Positions 7,947 to 15,749 of a DNA stretch of 64,000 bases are shown here, one piece after another. This DNA is from Tindallia sp. MSAO_Bac2 (GTDB lineage: Bacteria > Bacillota > Clostridia > Peptostreptococcales > Tindalliaceae): NCBI GenBank assembly GCA_003838145.1, contig QYZZ01000086.1, positions 1 through 64,000 of the forward strand, given 5' to 3'. The notes beneath the pieces are model-generated. The model was given only the letters and a program-made list of their open reading frames with translations, was not told the DNA's origin and did no database searches. Position 1 is the first letter of the stretch. Each line of letters opens with the position of its first letter. The position numbers and the translations under genes are program-made.

Positions 7947-8312
7947 ATGCCCAGACCCCACAAGTGGAGAAGAGTTTGCGGGCTGCCGGAAAGCGATTCC
8001 TTCGGTCCGCAAACCGACTCTTTACGGTCAAAGAAAACAATTGTGATGTCAGTAGAAGAGTATGAAACCATACGGCTCATCGATGTGGAAGGGTTAACCC
8101 AGGAAGCATGCGCTAAGCAAATGGATGTTGCCAGGACCACCGTGCAGAAGATCTATAATGATGCCAGAAAAAAAGTGGGAGAAACCCTGGTTTATGGTTA
8201 TAAGCTAAAGATAGAAGGCGGTAAGTATCAGTTGTGCGAAGGGATGGAAGCTTTAGTCGGTTGCGGCCGGTGCCGTCGCCGTCGACACGGGAAAAAGGAA
8301 TCATTATTATAA
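7947..8312 (+). CDS. DUF134 helix-turn-helix protein
   Basis: A 121-residue predicted DNA-binding protein. It opens with MPRPHKWRRVCGLPE, the DUF134 signature, and has a sigma-70 region-4-like HTH at about residues 33-78 (EYETIRLIDVEGLTQEACA then ARTTVQKIYNDARKK). The C-terminus holds a basic Cys-rich segment, CGRCRRRRHG, which may bind metal or an Fe-S centre. DUF134 proteins are almost always next to NifX-like and MinD-like genes in anaerobes, as here. By position it is the natural candidate to bind the palindromes at 7522-7573. It follows the preceding gene by 21 bases. Confidence 0.85.
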   Translation: MPRPHKWRRVCGLPESDSFGPQTDSLRSKKTIVMSVEEYETIRLIDVEGLTQEACAKQMDVARTTVQKIYNDARKKVGETLVYGYKLKIEGGKYQLCEGMEALVGCGRCRRRRHGKKESLL

Positions 8313-8335
8313 CAGGAAAAGGCAGGTGTGTAGAG

Positions 8336-8704
8336 ATGAAAATTGCCGTACCATCAGAACACCAGACATTGAATGAAGAGGTTTGTCCTTCTTTTGGAAG
8401 GGCCCCCTTTTATGTGATTTATGACACCGAGAACAAAACAACGGATTATCTTCAGAATACAGCGGCAGGAAGCCAGGGAGGCGCCGGGGTGCAGGCGGCT
8501 CAGTTAATCGTGGACCAGCAGGTGGAGGCTATTATTACTCCCCGTTGCGGCAAAAATGCGGCAGCCGTGGTGCAGGAAGCCGGGATAAAATTATATCGAT
8601 CCATCAGCGGATCCATTGAAAGTAACTTAAAAGCTTTTGAAGAACAGCGCTTATCCTTACTGGATGAAATACATGCCGGATTCCATCGTCATGGAGGACG
8701 ATAA
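8336..8704 (+). CDS. NifX/NifB C-terminal-like (dinitrogenase iron-molybdenum cofactor family) protein
   Basis: A 122-residue single-domain protein of the Fe-Mo-cofactor-binding family (NifX, VnfX, NafY, MTH1175 type). It starts MKIAVPSEHQTLNEEV and has the GGAGVQAAQLIVDQQVEAIIT helix-strand unit (read in two parts) and IKLYRS typical of the fold. In non-diazotrophs these proteins probably carry a metal or Fe-S intermediate. There are no nif structural genes here. It lies between the DUF134 gene and two Fe-S MinD ATPases, an arrangement suggesting iron-sulfur or metal cofactor assembly. The start at 8336 fits the family length. Confidence 0.83.
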   Translation: MKIAVPSEHQTLNEEVCPSFGRAPFYVIYDTENKTTDYLQNTAAGSQGGAGVQAAQLIVDQQVEAIITPRCGKNAAAVVQEAGIKLYRSISGSIESNLKAFEEQRLSLLDEIHAGFHRHGGR

Positions 8705-8705
8705 A

Positions 8706-9560
8706 ATGAAAATCGCCGTTTTGAGCGGAAAAGGCGGAGCTGGAAAAACCCTGGTGGCCGTAAATTTAGCTGTGGCAGCAGAAAAAGCGGTATATGCCGA
8801 CTGCGATGTGGAAGAACCCAATGGGCACCTGTTTTTTAAGCCAAAAGAACGCGAATCAGAATCTGTAGAAGTAACCATTCCTGTCATCGATACTGAAAAA
8901 TGCACCGGATGTCGTCAGTGCGTTGATTTTTGCCGATTTAATGCGTTGGCCATGATTGGTGGAAAGGTGATGCTTTTTGAAGAGATTTGTCATTCCTGCG
9001 GTGGTTGCCAGCTGGTGTGTCCGGAAAAAACCATTCATGAAAGAAAACGAAGCATCGGGATGGTTCAGTCCGGTCATGATGGGGAGATAAAGGTGCTAAC
9101 AGGGATTTTGAATACCGGGGAAGCAGCAGGTGTTCCCATCATCAAAGAAATTCTGAAAAAAATTCCTGCCAAAGGGAATATCTTTATCGACTGTCCGCCA
9201 GGAAGTGCCTGCAGTGTAATGGAGAGCATCCAGATAGCTGATTTTTGCCTGCTGGTGGCTGAACCTACTATATTTGGACGGGATAATCTGGCTATGATAC
9301 ATGAACTGGTTACACTATTTGACAAGCCAGCCGGATTGCTTCTGAACAAGGTAACCGATGGTGAAAACCCTTCCCAAATTTACGGTTTAGAACATCATTT
9401 GCCGATCCTGGGAAAAATCCCTTACGATCGTGAGCTGTCAGCTATTAATGCAGCTGGAAACATCGTATCCCGGGAAATACCCAAATACGAAATGTTTTTC
9501 CGGGAACTGCTTCAACGGATAGAAAAGGAGGCATCCCATGAAACAAGTACTGGTGCTTAG
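8706..9560 (+). CDS. MinD/Mrp-type P-loop ATPase with inserted 2[4Fe-4S] ferredoxin domain
   Basis: A 284-residue protein. A deviant Walker A KGGAGKT sits at residues 8-14. A ferredoxin domain is inserted at about 60-110, with CTGCRQCVDFC and CHSCGGCQLVC supplying eight cysteines. The ATPase then resumes with the switch IDCPPGSACS. This is the CooC/Mrp/NubA-related 'MinD with ferredoxin insert' family of strict anaerobes, believed to load or carry Fe-S or metal centres using ATP. GGAGG lies 6 bases before the ATG. Its 3' end overlaps the next, paralogous ATPase by 23 bases, so the two are translationally coupled and probably form a heterodimer. Confidence 0.87.
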   Translation: MKIAVLSGKGGAGKTLVAVNLAVAAEKAVYADCDVEEPNGHLFFKPKERESESVEVTIPVIDTEKCTGCRQCVDFCRFNALAMIGGKVMLFEEICHSCGGCQLVCPEKTIHERKRSIGMVQSGHDGEIKVLTGILNTGEAAGVPIIKEILKKIPAKGNIFIDCPPGSACSVMESIQIADFCLLVAEPTIFGRDNLAMIHELVTLFDKPAGLLLNKVTDGENPSQIYGLEHHLPILGKIPYDRELSAINAAGNIVSREIPKYEMFFRELLQRIEKEASHETSTGA

Positions 9561-10431
9561 CGGCAAGGGAGGAACCGGAAAAACCAGCATTGCGGCGGCG
9601 CTTATTCATTTGATGAAGGCGAAGGCTTACGCTGATTGCGACGTGGATGCACCGAATCTTCATTTATTGGTGAAGCCGGAGGATGAAGGAGATCACAAAG
9701 ATTTTTACGGCCTTCAAAAAGCGGTTATCCACCAGGAAAAATGTACTCAGTGTGATCTTTGCAGGCAACACTGTCGGTTTGAAGCAATTCACAAAACATC
9801 GGACTATGAGTTGGATGAATTTGCCTGTGAAGGCTGCGGGGTATGCCAATGGATTTGTCCTTCGGACGCCATCACCATGGAGCCGGCAAAAGCCGGCGAT
9901 CTGAAAAGGCACTGGAAACCAGCTCTCTTTTCAACAGCGCAGCTTCGAATGGGAAGTGGAAATTCCGGTTTGCTGGTAACGGAAGTAAAGAAGCGCATGA
10001 AAGAAGGAACGGAAATGCTTTCGGAGGAGGTTCCTATCGCCCTGATCGATGGGTCTCCGGGGATTGGTTGTCCTGTGATCGCTTCCATTACCGGCGTGGA
10101 TCTGGTTTTGATTGTAGCAGAACCGTCTGTTTCAGGGATCAGTGATATGCAGCGTGTCATCGAAACGGCCACGGGACTGAATGCGCAACTGGCTGTCTGC
10201 ATCAACCAGTGGGATAACAGCCCGGAGCATTCAAAGGAGATAAGGGATTTTTGTGATGAACATCGTTTACCCTTACTGGGAGAAATTCCCTATGACCCGA
10301 TAGTGGTTGATTTGGTTAACAGAGGGCTAAGCATGGCAGAGGAAGACTGTACGGCAGGGGAAGAGGTTAGGAAAATATTTGAAAAACTTTTGGTACTGAT
10401 TGAAGAAAACAGAAAGGAGCCGATCGCATGA
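9538..10431 (+). CDS. Second MinD/Mrp-type ATPase with ferredoxin insert
   Basis: A 297-residue paralogue of the preceding protein. It has the P-loop KGGTGKT (residues 8-14), a ferredoxin insert with CTQCDLCRQHC and CEGCGVCQWIC, and a switch segment LIDGSPGIGCPV. It starts inside the 3' end of the upstream gene and itself overlaps the following NifX-like gene by 4 bases (ATGA), a tightly coupled array. The pair plus two NifX-like proteins and DUF134 is a conserved module in clostridia and archaea, whose precise client is not settled. Iron-sulfur cofactor transfer is the best-supported guess. Confidence 0.87.
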   Translation: MKQVLVLSGKGGTGKTSIAAALIHLMKAKAYADCDVDAPNLHLLVKPEDEGDHKDFYGLQKAVIHQEKCTQCDLCRQHCRFEAIHKTSDYELDEFACEGCGVCQWICPSDAITMEPAKAGDLKRHWKPALFSTAQLRMGSGNSGLLVTEVKKRMKEGTEMLSEEVPIALIDGSPGIGCPVIASITGVDLVLIVAEPSVSGISDMQRVIETATGLNAQLAVCINQWDNSPEHSKEIRDFCDEHRLPLLGEIPYDPIVVDLVNRGLSMAEEDCTAGEEVRKIFEKLLVLIEENRKEPIA

Positions 10432-10787
10432 GAATCGCCGTAGCAAGTGATGGGAAATTGGTATCAGGTCATTTTGGTCATTGTGAAGGGTTTCATGTTT
10501 TTGAAACAGATGGCAAACAAATTCTGGAAGGAAAAATGGTTCCAAATCCCGGGCATCGACCCGGTTTTTTACCAAACTACCTGAATGAAATGGGAATTAA
10601 CGTTATTATTTCTGGTGGCATGGGAGGCGGTGCCATTGATATTTTTCAGGAAAAAGGGATTCAGGTTGTAACAGGAGCAACAGGAGAAGCATTGCTGGCT
10701 GCAGAGAGATTTTTGGAAGGCTCCCTGGCACCGGGCGCTTCTGTTTGTCAACAGCATCAGCATCATAATGAGTGTGGAGGTCACTGA
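10428..10787 (+). CDS. NifX-like (Fe-Mo cofactor family) protein with His-rich tail
   Basis: A 119-residue protein opening MRIAVASDGKLVSGHFGHC, the standard start of the small dinitrogenase iron-molybdenum cofactor family. It has GGMGGGAIDIFQEKGIQVV in the core. The C-terminus CQQHQHHNECGGH is a His/Cys tail that could bind a metal ion. It is the last gene of the operon, overlapping the upstream ATPase by 4 bases. It differs from the family member at 8336 by this tail, suggesting the two carriers have different roles, such as metal acceptance versus cluster delivery. Confidence 0.83.
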   Translation: MRIAVASDGKLVSGHFGHCEGFHVFETDGKQILEGKMVPNPGHRPGFLPNYLNEMGINVIISGGMGGGAIDIFQEKGIQVVTGATGEALLAAERFLEGSLAPGASVCQQHQHHNECGGH

Positions 10788-10831
10788 TTCAGGAAAAGGA
10801 GTAAGATTTTTTGCCAACGCAAATGAGTATG

Positions 10832-10840
10832 TGATATAAT
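10832..10840 (+). promoter_or_regulatory. Extended -10 element TGATATAAT upstream of aroD
   Basis: TGnTATAAT-type extended -10, with a possible TTGCCA -35 at 10811-10816 and 18-base spacing. The same nonamer recurs before several other genes in the window. Confidence 0.55.
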
Positions 10841-10894
10841 AAGCCGATAATTCTGAAAACACCCCCGTTGGATGTTTTGAAAGGGATGAGGCGG

Positions 10895-11665
10895 TTGAAA
10901 AACGTGGTGGAAGCAAAAGGCGTAAAGATTGGTGAAGGCGTTCCCAAACTTTGCGTACCCATGGTGGGAAGGAATGAAGAGCAATTAATTGAAGAGGCGA
11001 AAAGGATTAAGGAGCTGCCCTGTGACCTGGTGGAATGGCGGGCAGATTTTTTTCAGCAGGTTGTCGAGAAAGAAGTGGTTGTTACAACACTGGAAAAAAT
11101 CCGGGAAATTATACCGGAGCTTCCGATCATCTTTACTTTTCGAAACAAGCATGAAGGAGGCCATCAGGAAATCACGCCTCAATACTATAAAGAGCTGAAT
11201 GAAACGATTATGGAGACAGGCCTGGTGGATCTGGTGGATGTGGAGCTGTTCAGCGATGCAGAGCTGGTTGAAAATCTGGTGAAGACAGGTAAAAGAAATA
11301 AAGCAGCCATTATTATTTCCAATCACGACTTCCAGAAAACACCGCCGGTGGCAGAAATGATCCGACGAATGCTTAAAGCGATGGAATTGGGCGCAGACAT
11401 TGCCAAGATTGCGGTAATGCCCAAATGTGCTGCTGACGTGGCGGCTTTACAGGAGGCAACGCGGCGGGTGAAAGAAGATCATGGAGCAGGACCGCTCATA
11501 ACCATATCGATGGGAGGACTTGGTGTGATAACCCGGCTTTCCGGAGAACTATTCGGATCGGATCTGACCTTTGGTGCCGCCAGTAAAACCTCTGCACCGG
11601 GGCAGATTGCTGTTGGAGAACTGCGCCGTATCATTGAGCTGCTACACAAAAATATGCACAGATAA
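10895..11665 (+). CDS. aroD: Type I 3-dehydroquinate dehydratase
   Basis: Catalyses dehydration of 3-dehydroquinate to 3-dehydroshikimate in the shikimate pathway, via a Schiff-base lysine. The 256-residue protein shows the type I signature segments: LVEWRADFF, PIIFTFRNKHEGG, LVDVEL, the catalytic-His region IIISNHDFQKTP, KIAVMPK (Schiff-base Lys in IAVMPK) and SMGGLGVITRL. The TTG at 10895 (MKNVVEAKGVKIGEG) is preferred because AAGGG lies 9 bases before it and the protein then starts where family members do. A TTG at 10868 and an ATG at 10886 have no suitably spaced ribosome site. The gene stands alone, without other aro genes, and is followed by a terminator. Confidence 0.9.
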   Translation: MKNVVEAKGVKIGEGVPKLCVPMVGRNEEQLIEEAKRIKELPCDLVEWRADFFQQVVEKEVVVTTLEKIREIIPELPIIFTFRNKHEGGHQEITPQYYKELNETIMETGLVDLVDVELFSDAELVENLVKTGKRNKAAIIISNHDFQKTPPVAEMIRRMLKAMELGADIAKIAVMPKCAADVAALQEATRRVKEDHGAGPLITISMGGLGVITRLSGELFGSDLTFGAASKTSAPGQIAVGELRRIIELLHKNMHR

Positions 11666-11671
11666 ATTATT

Positions 11672-11704
11672 GGACACCAATCAAAAAAGACTGGTGTCCT
11701 TTTT
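11672..11704 (+). terminator. Rho-independent terminator of aroD
   Basis: GGACACCA (11672-11679) pairs with TGGTGTCC (11692-11699), followed by TTTTT. Confidence 0.85.
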
Positions 11705-11816
11705 GGTAGTGTTTTATTGAATAAAACACCTCAGATTGTTTGTTTTTGAGTACACAAATGTTTTTAGGATATGAATTATATACAAACGATCAGATATACG
11801 GAAGAAAGGGATCTTA

Positions 11817-12479
11817 ATGGGCGACGGAAAAGAGAATCTAACACGTGCTTTTCGATGGTTTTATGGGATTTTGGGCGCATCAGCATTAGTGGCCAGTTAT
11901 ATTTTTATGATGAATGGAATACATCATGACTATGGTCCGCTAAAAGCAGCTGGAAGTGTTTTAAGGTTATTTACCAATCAAAGTAATTTACTGGTGGTGA
12001 CGTGGGCTTTTTATGCTATCTTTAAGAAGGGGAAGCCAGATGAACGCGCTTGGTTTCCGGTTAGTCTGAGAGGGGCTTTAGGACTTTATATTGGAATGAC
12101 CTTTCTCATTTATCATTTTTTTCTTCGTGGCGCCTACTCCGTCAGCGGTCCCAATCTGGCTGTCAATATCATTACTCATTATGCCATTCCCTTTGCCTAT
12201 TTGCTGGACTGGCTGTTAACAGAATCACCCGGTATTTATCGCTGGAAGCATATAGGATACTGGATGATTTATCCGGCGGTTTATGCTTTGACTGGGATCA
12301 CTGTTGGAGTCATCAGCGGGAATTTTCCTTACTCATTCTTAGGCTGGCATCATCAGGGCATGGAATATTTAGTGATATATGGTGCAGCGGCCCTTATTAT
12401 CTTTTTGATGGTTAGCGCTGGGCTGGTTTACTTCAATAAAACAAGGTATATAAAGGCTAATGGTTCTCGTCTGCCTTAG
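11817..12479 (+). CDS. Pr6Pr-family integral membrane protein
   Basis: A 220-residue protein with six predicted membrane helices and very few charges between them. Features such as LFTNQSNLLV near the second helix, ITHYAIPFAYLLDW in the middle and YPAVYALTG later match the Pr6Pr/FAR-17a/AIG1-like membrane family. Eukaryotic FAR-17a relatives are serine hydrolases of lipids, but bacterial members are uncharacterised and no hydrolytic activity can be claimed here. GAAAGGG precedes the ATG. It is flanked by the aroD terminator and a CheY-like gene, and appears monocistronic. Confidence 0.7.
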   Translation: MGDGKENLTRAFRWFYGILGASALVASYIFMMNGIHHDYGPLKAAGSVLRLFTNQSNLLVVTWAFYAIFKKGKPDERAWFPVSLRGALGLYIGMTFLIYHFFLRGAYSVSGPNLAVNIITHYAIPFAYLLDWLLTESPGIYRWKHIGYWMIYPAVYALTGITVGVISGNFPYSFLGWHHQGMEYLVIYGAAALIIFLMVSAGLVYFNKTRYIKANGSRLP

Positions 12480-12554
12480 CTCAGCAGAATCCTGTTTATC
12501 GCCAGCAGGTCACGACAGATAGGTGAAAAAGACATAAACGAAGGAGATGTCGGG

Positions 12555-12905
12555 ATGAGAGTATTAATCGTAGATGATGCAACGGTTGTCAGAAAGTTGA
12601 TCAGCATGACTCTGGAAGAATTAGGATATGAAGCTGTTGGTGAGGCAGTAAATGGTCTTGATGCTGTTGTAAAATGCGGCGAACTGAAACCGGATGTAGT
12701 GTTTCTGGATATTACCATGCCTCAAATGGATGGTCTGACTGCCATTCCAAAGTTAATTGAGAAAAATCCATCCGTGAAAATTATTGTTTGCAGTGCTTTG
12801 GGACAGAAAGAAATGGTGATGAAGGCTATCCAAAAAGGTGCAGTCAACTTTGTTGTAAAGCCTTTTGAAAAAGAAACTATTGAAAAAGTAATGAGAACCA
12901 TCTGA
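12555..12905 (+). CDS. Stand-alone CheY-like response regulator
   Basis: A 116-residue receiver domain without an output domain. Acidic pocket residues are in VDDA (about 7-8), phosphoacceptor Asp in VVFLDITMPQMDG (about residue 52), Thr/Ser switch in VCSAL and the conserved Lys in VKPFEK. It closely resembles clostridial and Thermotoga CheY. No chemotaxis operon is present in the window; an unlinked kinase must phosphorylate it, for example the hybrid kinase at 17397. It converges with the B12-binding gene, with only 12 bases between the stop codons. GGAGATG lies before the ATG. Confidence 0.88.
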   Translation: MRVLIVDDATVVRKLISMTLEELGYEAVGEAVNGLDAVVKCGELKPDVVFLDITMPQMDGLTAIPKLIEKNPSVKIIVCSALGQKEMVMKAIQKGAVNFVVKPFEKETIEKVMRTI

Positions 12906-12917
12906 AAGAAAATAGAA

Positions 12918-13958
12918 TTATCCTTGATCAAATAGCTTTTGGGCATATTCAAAAGCAGACGCAGCATCCGGCAGATAAATGTCAGCGCCCACTTTTTTCC
13001 ATACATCCGGATAACGGTTAAAAGCAAGGCCGCCGACCATGATCTTCGGGGTTCTTTTCAGTGATGCAGATTTTACTTTTTGAATCAGTTCCGATGCTTC
13101 GTGCAAATGATAAGGAATGGACACGGAAATACCCAACAGTATGACGTTTTCATTTCTAATGAGCTCAGGAAGTCCTGTAAAGGGTGCATTTCCGCCCAGA
13201 AAAATGGCAGGATAGCCACCAAGGATGATGGCATCACACACCATCTGAATGCCCATAGAATGAAGCTCGCCCTCCACGCATAACCCAAGGAACTTAGGAC
13301 TTTCCGTAGAGACGGGTTGGAGCGGGTTCATCAGCCCTGAAAGCAGCTTTCGGGTCACCTCAGTGCAGTAATGTTCCTGTGTAACACTAACATGGCCTGC
13401 CTGCCAGAGCCGGCCCACTTCATACTGAACCGGTTGAATTACTTTGCGGTAAACTTCAGACAAACCGCCTAATTGCTCCAGTGCCTGATTAAGAACACTT
13501 CTTGCCTCTAATTCCTGAAACTTCAACAGTGAGTCGAGATAAGACTGGCACAGTTCCTTTTTCACTCCAAAATGGTCAAAAAAACTGTCCTGTTCCATTA
13601 CTTTTGATGGAAGGCTGGTAATGGCGTGATCCATCATAGCAATAGCTTTCTCTGGAACGTTCTGATCTTCTTCCAGGACTTCTTTAAGCGTACTAAGGGC
13701 ATCTAAAAAAAAAGTCTCTGGAACTGCGGAACGACTCTGCGACTGGTAGAACCAAGCTACATTATCATAAAAAATGGCAGGACTGTCAAAGATAATCGAT
13801 TCTTTTAAAAAAAGCAAAGTAAAGCGGAGCCCTTTTTTTATAGAAGTTTCATCCAGGAGATTGTAGGTATCTAAATGACGGGCTGAGAAAAAAGCGCGTA
13901 TTTTGTTCATAGCGTCCTCTACCAGTTTCTCAATATTAATTTGTTGCTGGCTCATCAT
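12918..13958 (-). CDS. Cobalamin-binding sensor-like protein (CarH C-terminal type) without HTH
   Basis: A 346-residue protein. The C-terminal half is a B12-2/B12-binding module. The helical part contains LWQAGHVSVTQEHYC, which matches the W-x9-EH motif of CarH-type photoreceptors. The Rossmann part has EGELHSMGI, with the His expected to be the lower cobalamin ligand in E-x-H-x-x-G. The N-terminal 120 residues are helical and unrecognised; there is no MerR DNA-binding domain. It could be an adenosylcobalamin light or ligand sensor acting by protein contact, or a corrinoid carrier. It converges on a CheY-like gene. The start at 13958 has AAAGGGTG upstream. Confidence 0.75.
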   Translation of the reverse strand: MMSQQQINIEKLVEDAMNKIRAFFSARHLDTYNLLDETSIKKGLRFTLLFLKESIIFDSPAIFYDNVAWFYQSQSRSAVPETFFLDALSTLKEVLEEDQNVPEKAIAMMDHAITSLPSKVMEQDSFFDHFGVKKELCQSYLDSLLKFQELEARSVLNQALEQLGGLSEVYRKVIQPVQYEVGRLWQAGHVSVTQEHYCTEVTRKLLSGLMNPLQPVSTESPKFLGLCVEGELHSMGIQMVCDAIILGGYPAIFLGGNAPFTGLPELIRNENVILLGISVSIPYHLHEASELIQKVKSASLKRTPKIMVGGLAFNRYPDVWKKVGADIYLPDAASAFEYAQKLFDQG

Positions 13959-14033
13959 AAGCACCCTTTCTAAGTTGGATTTGAAATTGACGGCAGATTG
14001 CTCAGTAGAAGTTGGAAGACGGTTTTTCAAACA

Positions 14034-14042
14034 TGTTATAAT
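14034..14042 (+). promoter_or_regulatory. Extended -10 element TGTTATAAT upstream of pgsA
   Basis: TGnTATAAT element 47 bases before the pgsA start, with a weak TTGGAA -35 candidate at 14012-14017. Confidence 0.5.
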
Positions 14043-14088
14043 GACACTGTTAAGTGGAAAAAATCATTTATAAAGAATTGAGGATTTT

Positions 14089-14619
14089 ATGAATCAACTA
14101 TCAAATATTCTGACAGGTATAAGACTATTACTGGTTCCGTTATTTCCTGTTGCTTTCTTTTCCGACCATCCTGAGGGAAGGAAGATAGCATTGGGTATTT
14201 TTTTACTGGCTGGATTCACAGACTTTTTAGATGGATTCATTGCCCGCCGGTTTAACATGGTTACAGAGCTGGGTATTGTTCTGGATCCGCTGGCTGACAA
14301 ACTGATGCTGCTGACGGTTTTGTTCACTCTTTGGATAAATGGAACACTGCCCTGGTGGTTTGCTGCTTTCTTTTTTGCTAAGGAAGTTTTTATGATTGCG
14401 GCAGGCGCGTATCTTTATTTTAAAAAAGGAAAGTTTGCTATCCCCTCCAATTATTATGGAAAAACGGCGACGGCATTGCTCTTTCTGGCTATTCCTCTTC
14501 GGATGTTGCTTCCTCACAGTTATACAGGACTCATTCTTATGGGGATCGCTATTGTCTTAATGGTTACGGCTTTTATTTCCTATGCCCGATTTTACTGGCA
14601 GAGAAGGGAATTTTTGTAA
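14089..14619 (+). CDS. pgsA: CDP-diacylglycerol--glycerol-3-phosphate 3-phosphatidyltransferase
   Basis: Makes phosphatidylglycerol phosphate from CDP-diacylglycerol and glycerol 3-phosphate, the committed step to phosphatidylglycerol and cardiolipin. The 176-residue membrane protein has the CDP-alcohol phosphotransferase signature D-G-x2-A-R-x8-G-x3-D-x3-D, visible from DGFIARR through LDPLADK (about residues 45-67), plus several transmembrane helices. Its N-terminus MNQLSNILTGIRLLLVP is typical of PgsA. It appears monocistronic, in front of the convergent DMT exporter gene. The alternative of another CDP-alcohol transferase (cardiolipin or phosphatidylserine synthase) is less likely on length and N-terminal sequence. 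Confidence 0.85.
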   Translation: MNQLSNILTGIRLLLVPLFPVAFFSDHPEGRKIALGIFLLAGFTDFLDGFIARRFNMVTELGIVLDPLADKLMLLTVLFTLWINGTLPWWFAAFFFAKEVFMIAAGAYLYFKKGKFAIPSNYYGKTATALLFLAIPLRMLLPHSYTGLILMGIAIVLMVTAFISYARFYWQRREFL

Positions 14620-14642
14620 CAGATTATACCTCTTAACTGGCG

Positions 14643-15554
14643 TTAGTCGGCTTCCATTCCAAAAGCCTTCGGTTCAGGCACAGCCTTTTTTAGGTTTACC
14701 TCAACCATGAGAATGGCAGCGAAAATCAGAGCGCAGCCCAGAAGCATGGCGGCGGTCATTTCTTCCTGCAGAAGCCAAACACCCAGAATAGCTGCAAAGA
14801 CGGACTCTAAAGACATAATAATGGAGGCGTGGGAGGAAGTGGTATGTTTTTGCGCAATGGTCTGAACGGTGAAACAGCCAAAGGTAGACACCACAGCCAT
14901 ATAAACGATGGCGATCCAGGCACGGGTGGATAAGGACCCTGGCGTGGGTTCTAAAAGAAGGGCAGCGGCAATGAACCAGGCAGCTGCTACGGAAATCTGA
15001 ATAAAGGCCACTTTGAATACATGAATGGTTTTTGTATAATATTCAATGGATAAAATATGCATGGCAAAAAAGAGGGCACAAAGCAGCGTCAGCCAGTCTC
15101 CTTTATTCAGTGAGAGAGTGGAATCAAGTCCGATAAATCCAATGCCAATCAGAGTTAAAAAGCTTCCGATGAATACCTTCAGCGGAGGTCTTTTTTTATA
15201 CAGCAACCAATAAAGAAAAGGAACCATGATCACATAAGTGGCTGTCAGAAAACCCTGTTTGGAAGCGGTAGTATACTGCAGACCAACTGTCTGGGCGGCA
15301 AAAGCCAGAAAAAGAATGGTTCCCACCACAGAGCTGTTCCGAAACTCTTCTTTCGAAATTTTTCCTATCCAACGGTGCAATGCGGCATAAACCACAATGG
15401 AGGCTAATGTGAAACGGAAAGCCATTAAATACATAGGCGTCAAACTGTTAAGAGCATCTTTAACGGCAACAAAACCACCACCCCAGGCAAAAGCGACGAA
15501 AAGCAGGCTTAAGTCAGCCAGATATTTTTTTTGTTTAGCATTTAATGTACCCAT
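14643..15554 (-). CDS. EamA/DMT-superfamily exporter
   Basis: A 303-residue protein with ten predicted membrane helices arranged as two EamA repeats. Motifs include LLFVAFAWGGGFVAVKD in helix 1 and SLESVFAAILGVWLLQEEM in helix 9, both standard for the drug/metabolite transporter superfamily. These proteins usually export amino acids or other metabolites; the substrate here cannot be predicted. TAAGGAGAA lies 5 bases before the ATG. It converges with pgsA, with 23 bases between stop codons. Confidence 0.83.
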   Translation of the reverse strand: MGTLNAKQKKYLADLSLLFVAFAWGGGFVAVKDALNSLTPMYLMAFRFTLASIVVYAALHRWIGKISKEEFRNSSVVGTILFLAFAAQTVGLQYTTASKQGFLTATYVIMVPFLYWLLYKKRPPLKVFIGSFLTLIGIGFIGLDSTLSLNKGDWLTLLCALFFAMHILSIEYYTKTIHVFKVAFIQISVAAAWFIAAALLLEPTPGSLSTRAWIAIVYMAVVSTFGCFTVQTIAQKHTTSSHASIIMSLESVFAAILGVWLLQEEMTAAMLLGCALIFAAILMVEVNLKKAVPEPKAFGMEAD

Positions 15555-15666
15555 ATTATAGTTCTCCTTAAGTTTAATAAATACCAGTCACTACCAATAC
15601 TATAGCAGAGGATGGGGATTCGTGGAAGAGGTGGATGCTAAGGTAATTTGAAAAAGTCAGAATTTC

Positions 15667-15729
15667 TTGACAGAAGAGCAAAAATAAAGTATGCTAAACA
15701 CAAATACCCATACCCATAGGGGGAGGGGT
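15667..15729 (+). promoter_or_regulatory. Promoter and G/C-tract inverted repeat (CsoR-like operator candidate)
   Basis: -35 TTGACA (15667-15672) and -10 TATGCT (15690-15695) have the ideal 17-base spacing. Just downstream, at 15705-15729, the sequence TACCC-AT-ACCC-AT-A-GGGG-GA-GGGGTA is a nested inverted repeat of C-tracts and G-tracts. CsoR/RcnR/CstR-family repressors bind such sites. No CsoR-family gene is in the window, so the regulator is a guess. Confidence 0.5.
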
Positions 15730-15749
15730 AAAAAAGAGGAGGGGGAATA

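Noticed and set aside
7437-8012. Minus-strand open frame across the iron-sulfur operon promoter
   Set aside because: It would run over the TTGACA/TATAAT promoter, its palindromes and two well supported plus-strand genes; the product is Ser/Phe/Pro low complexity.
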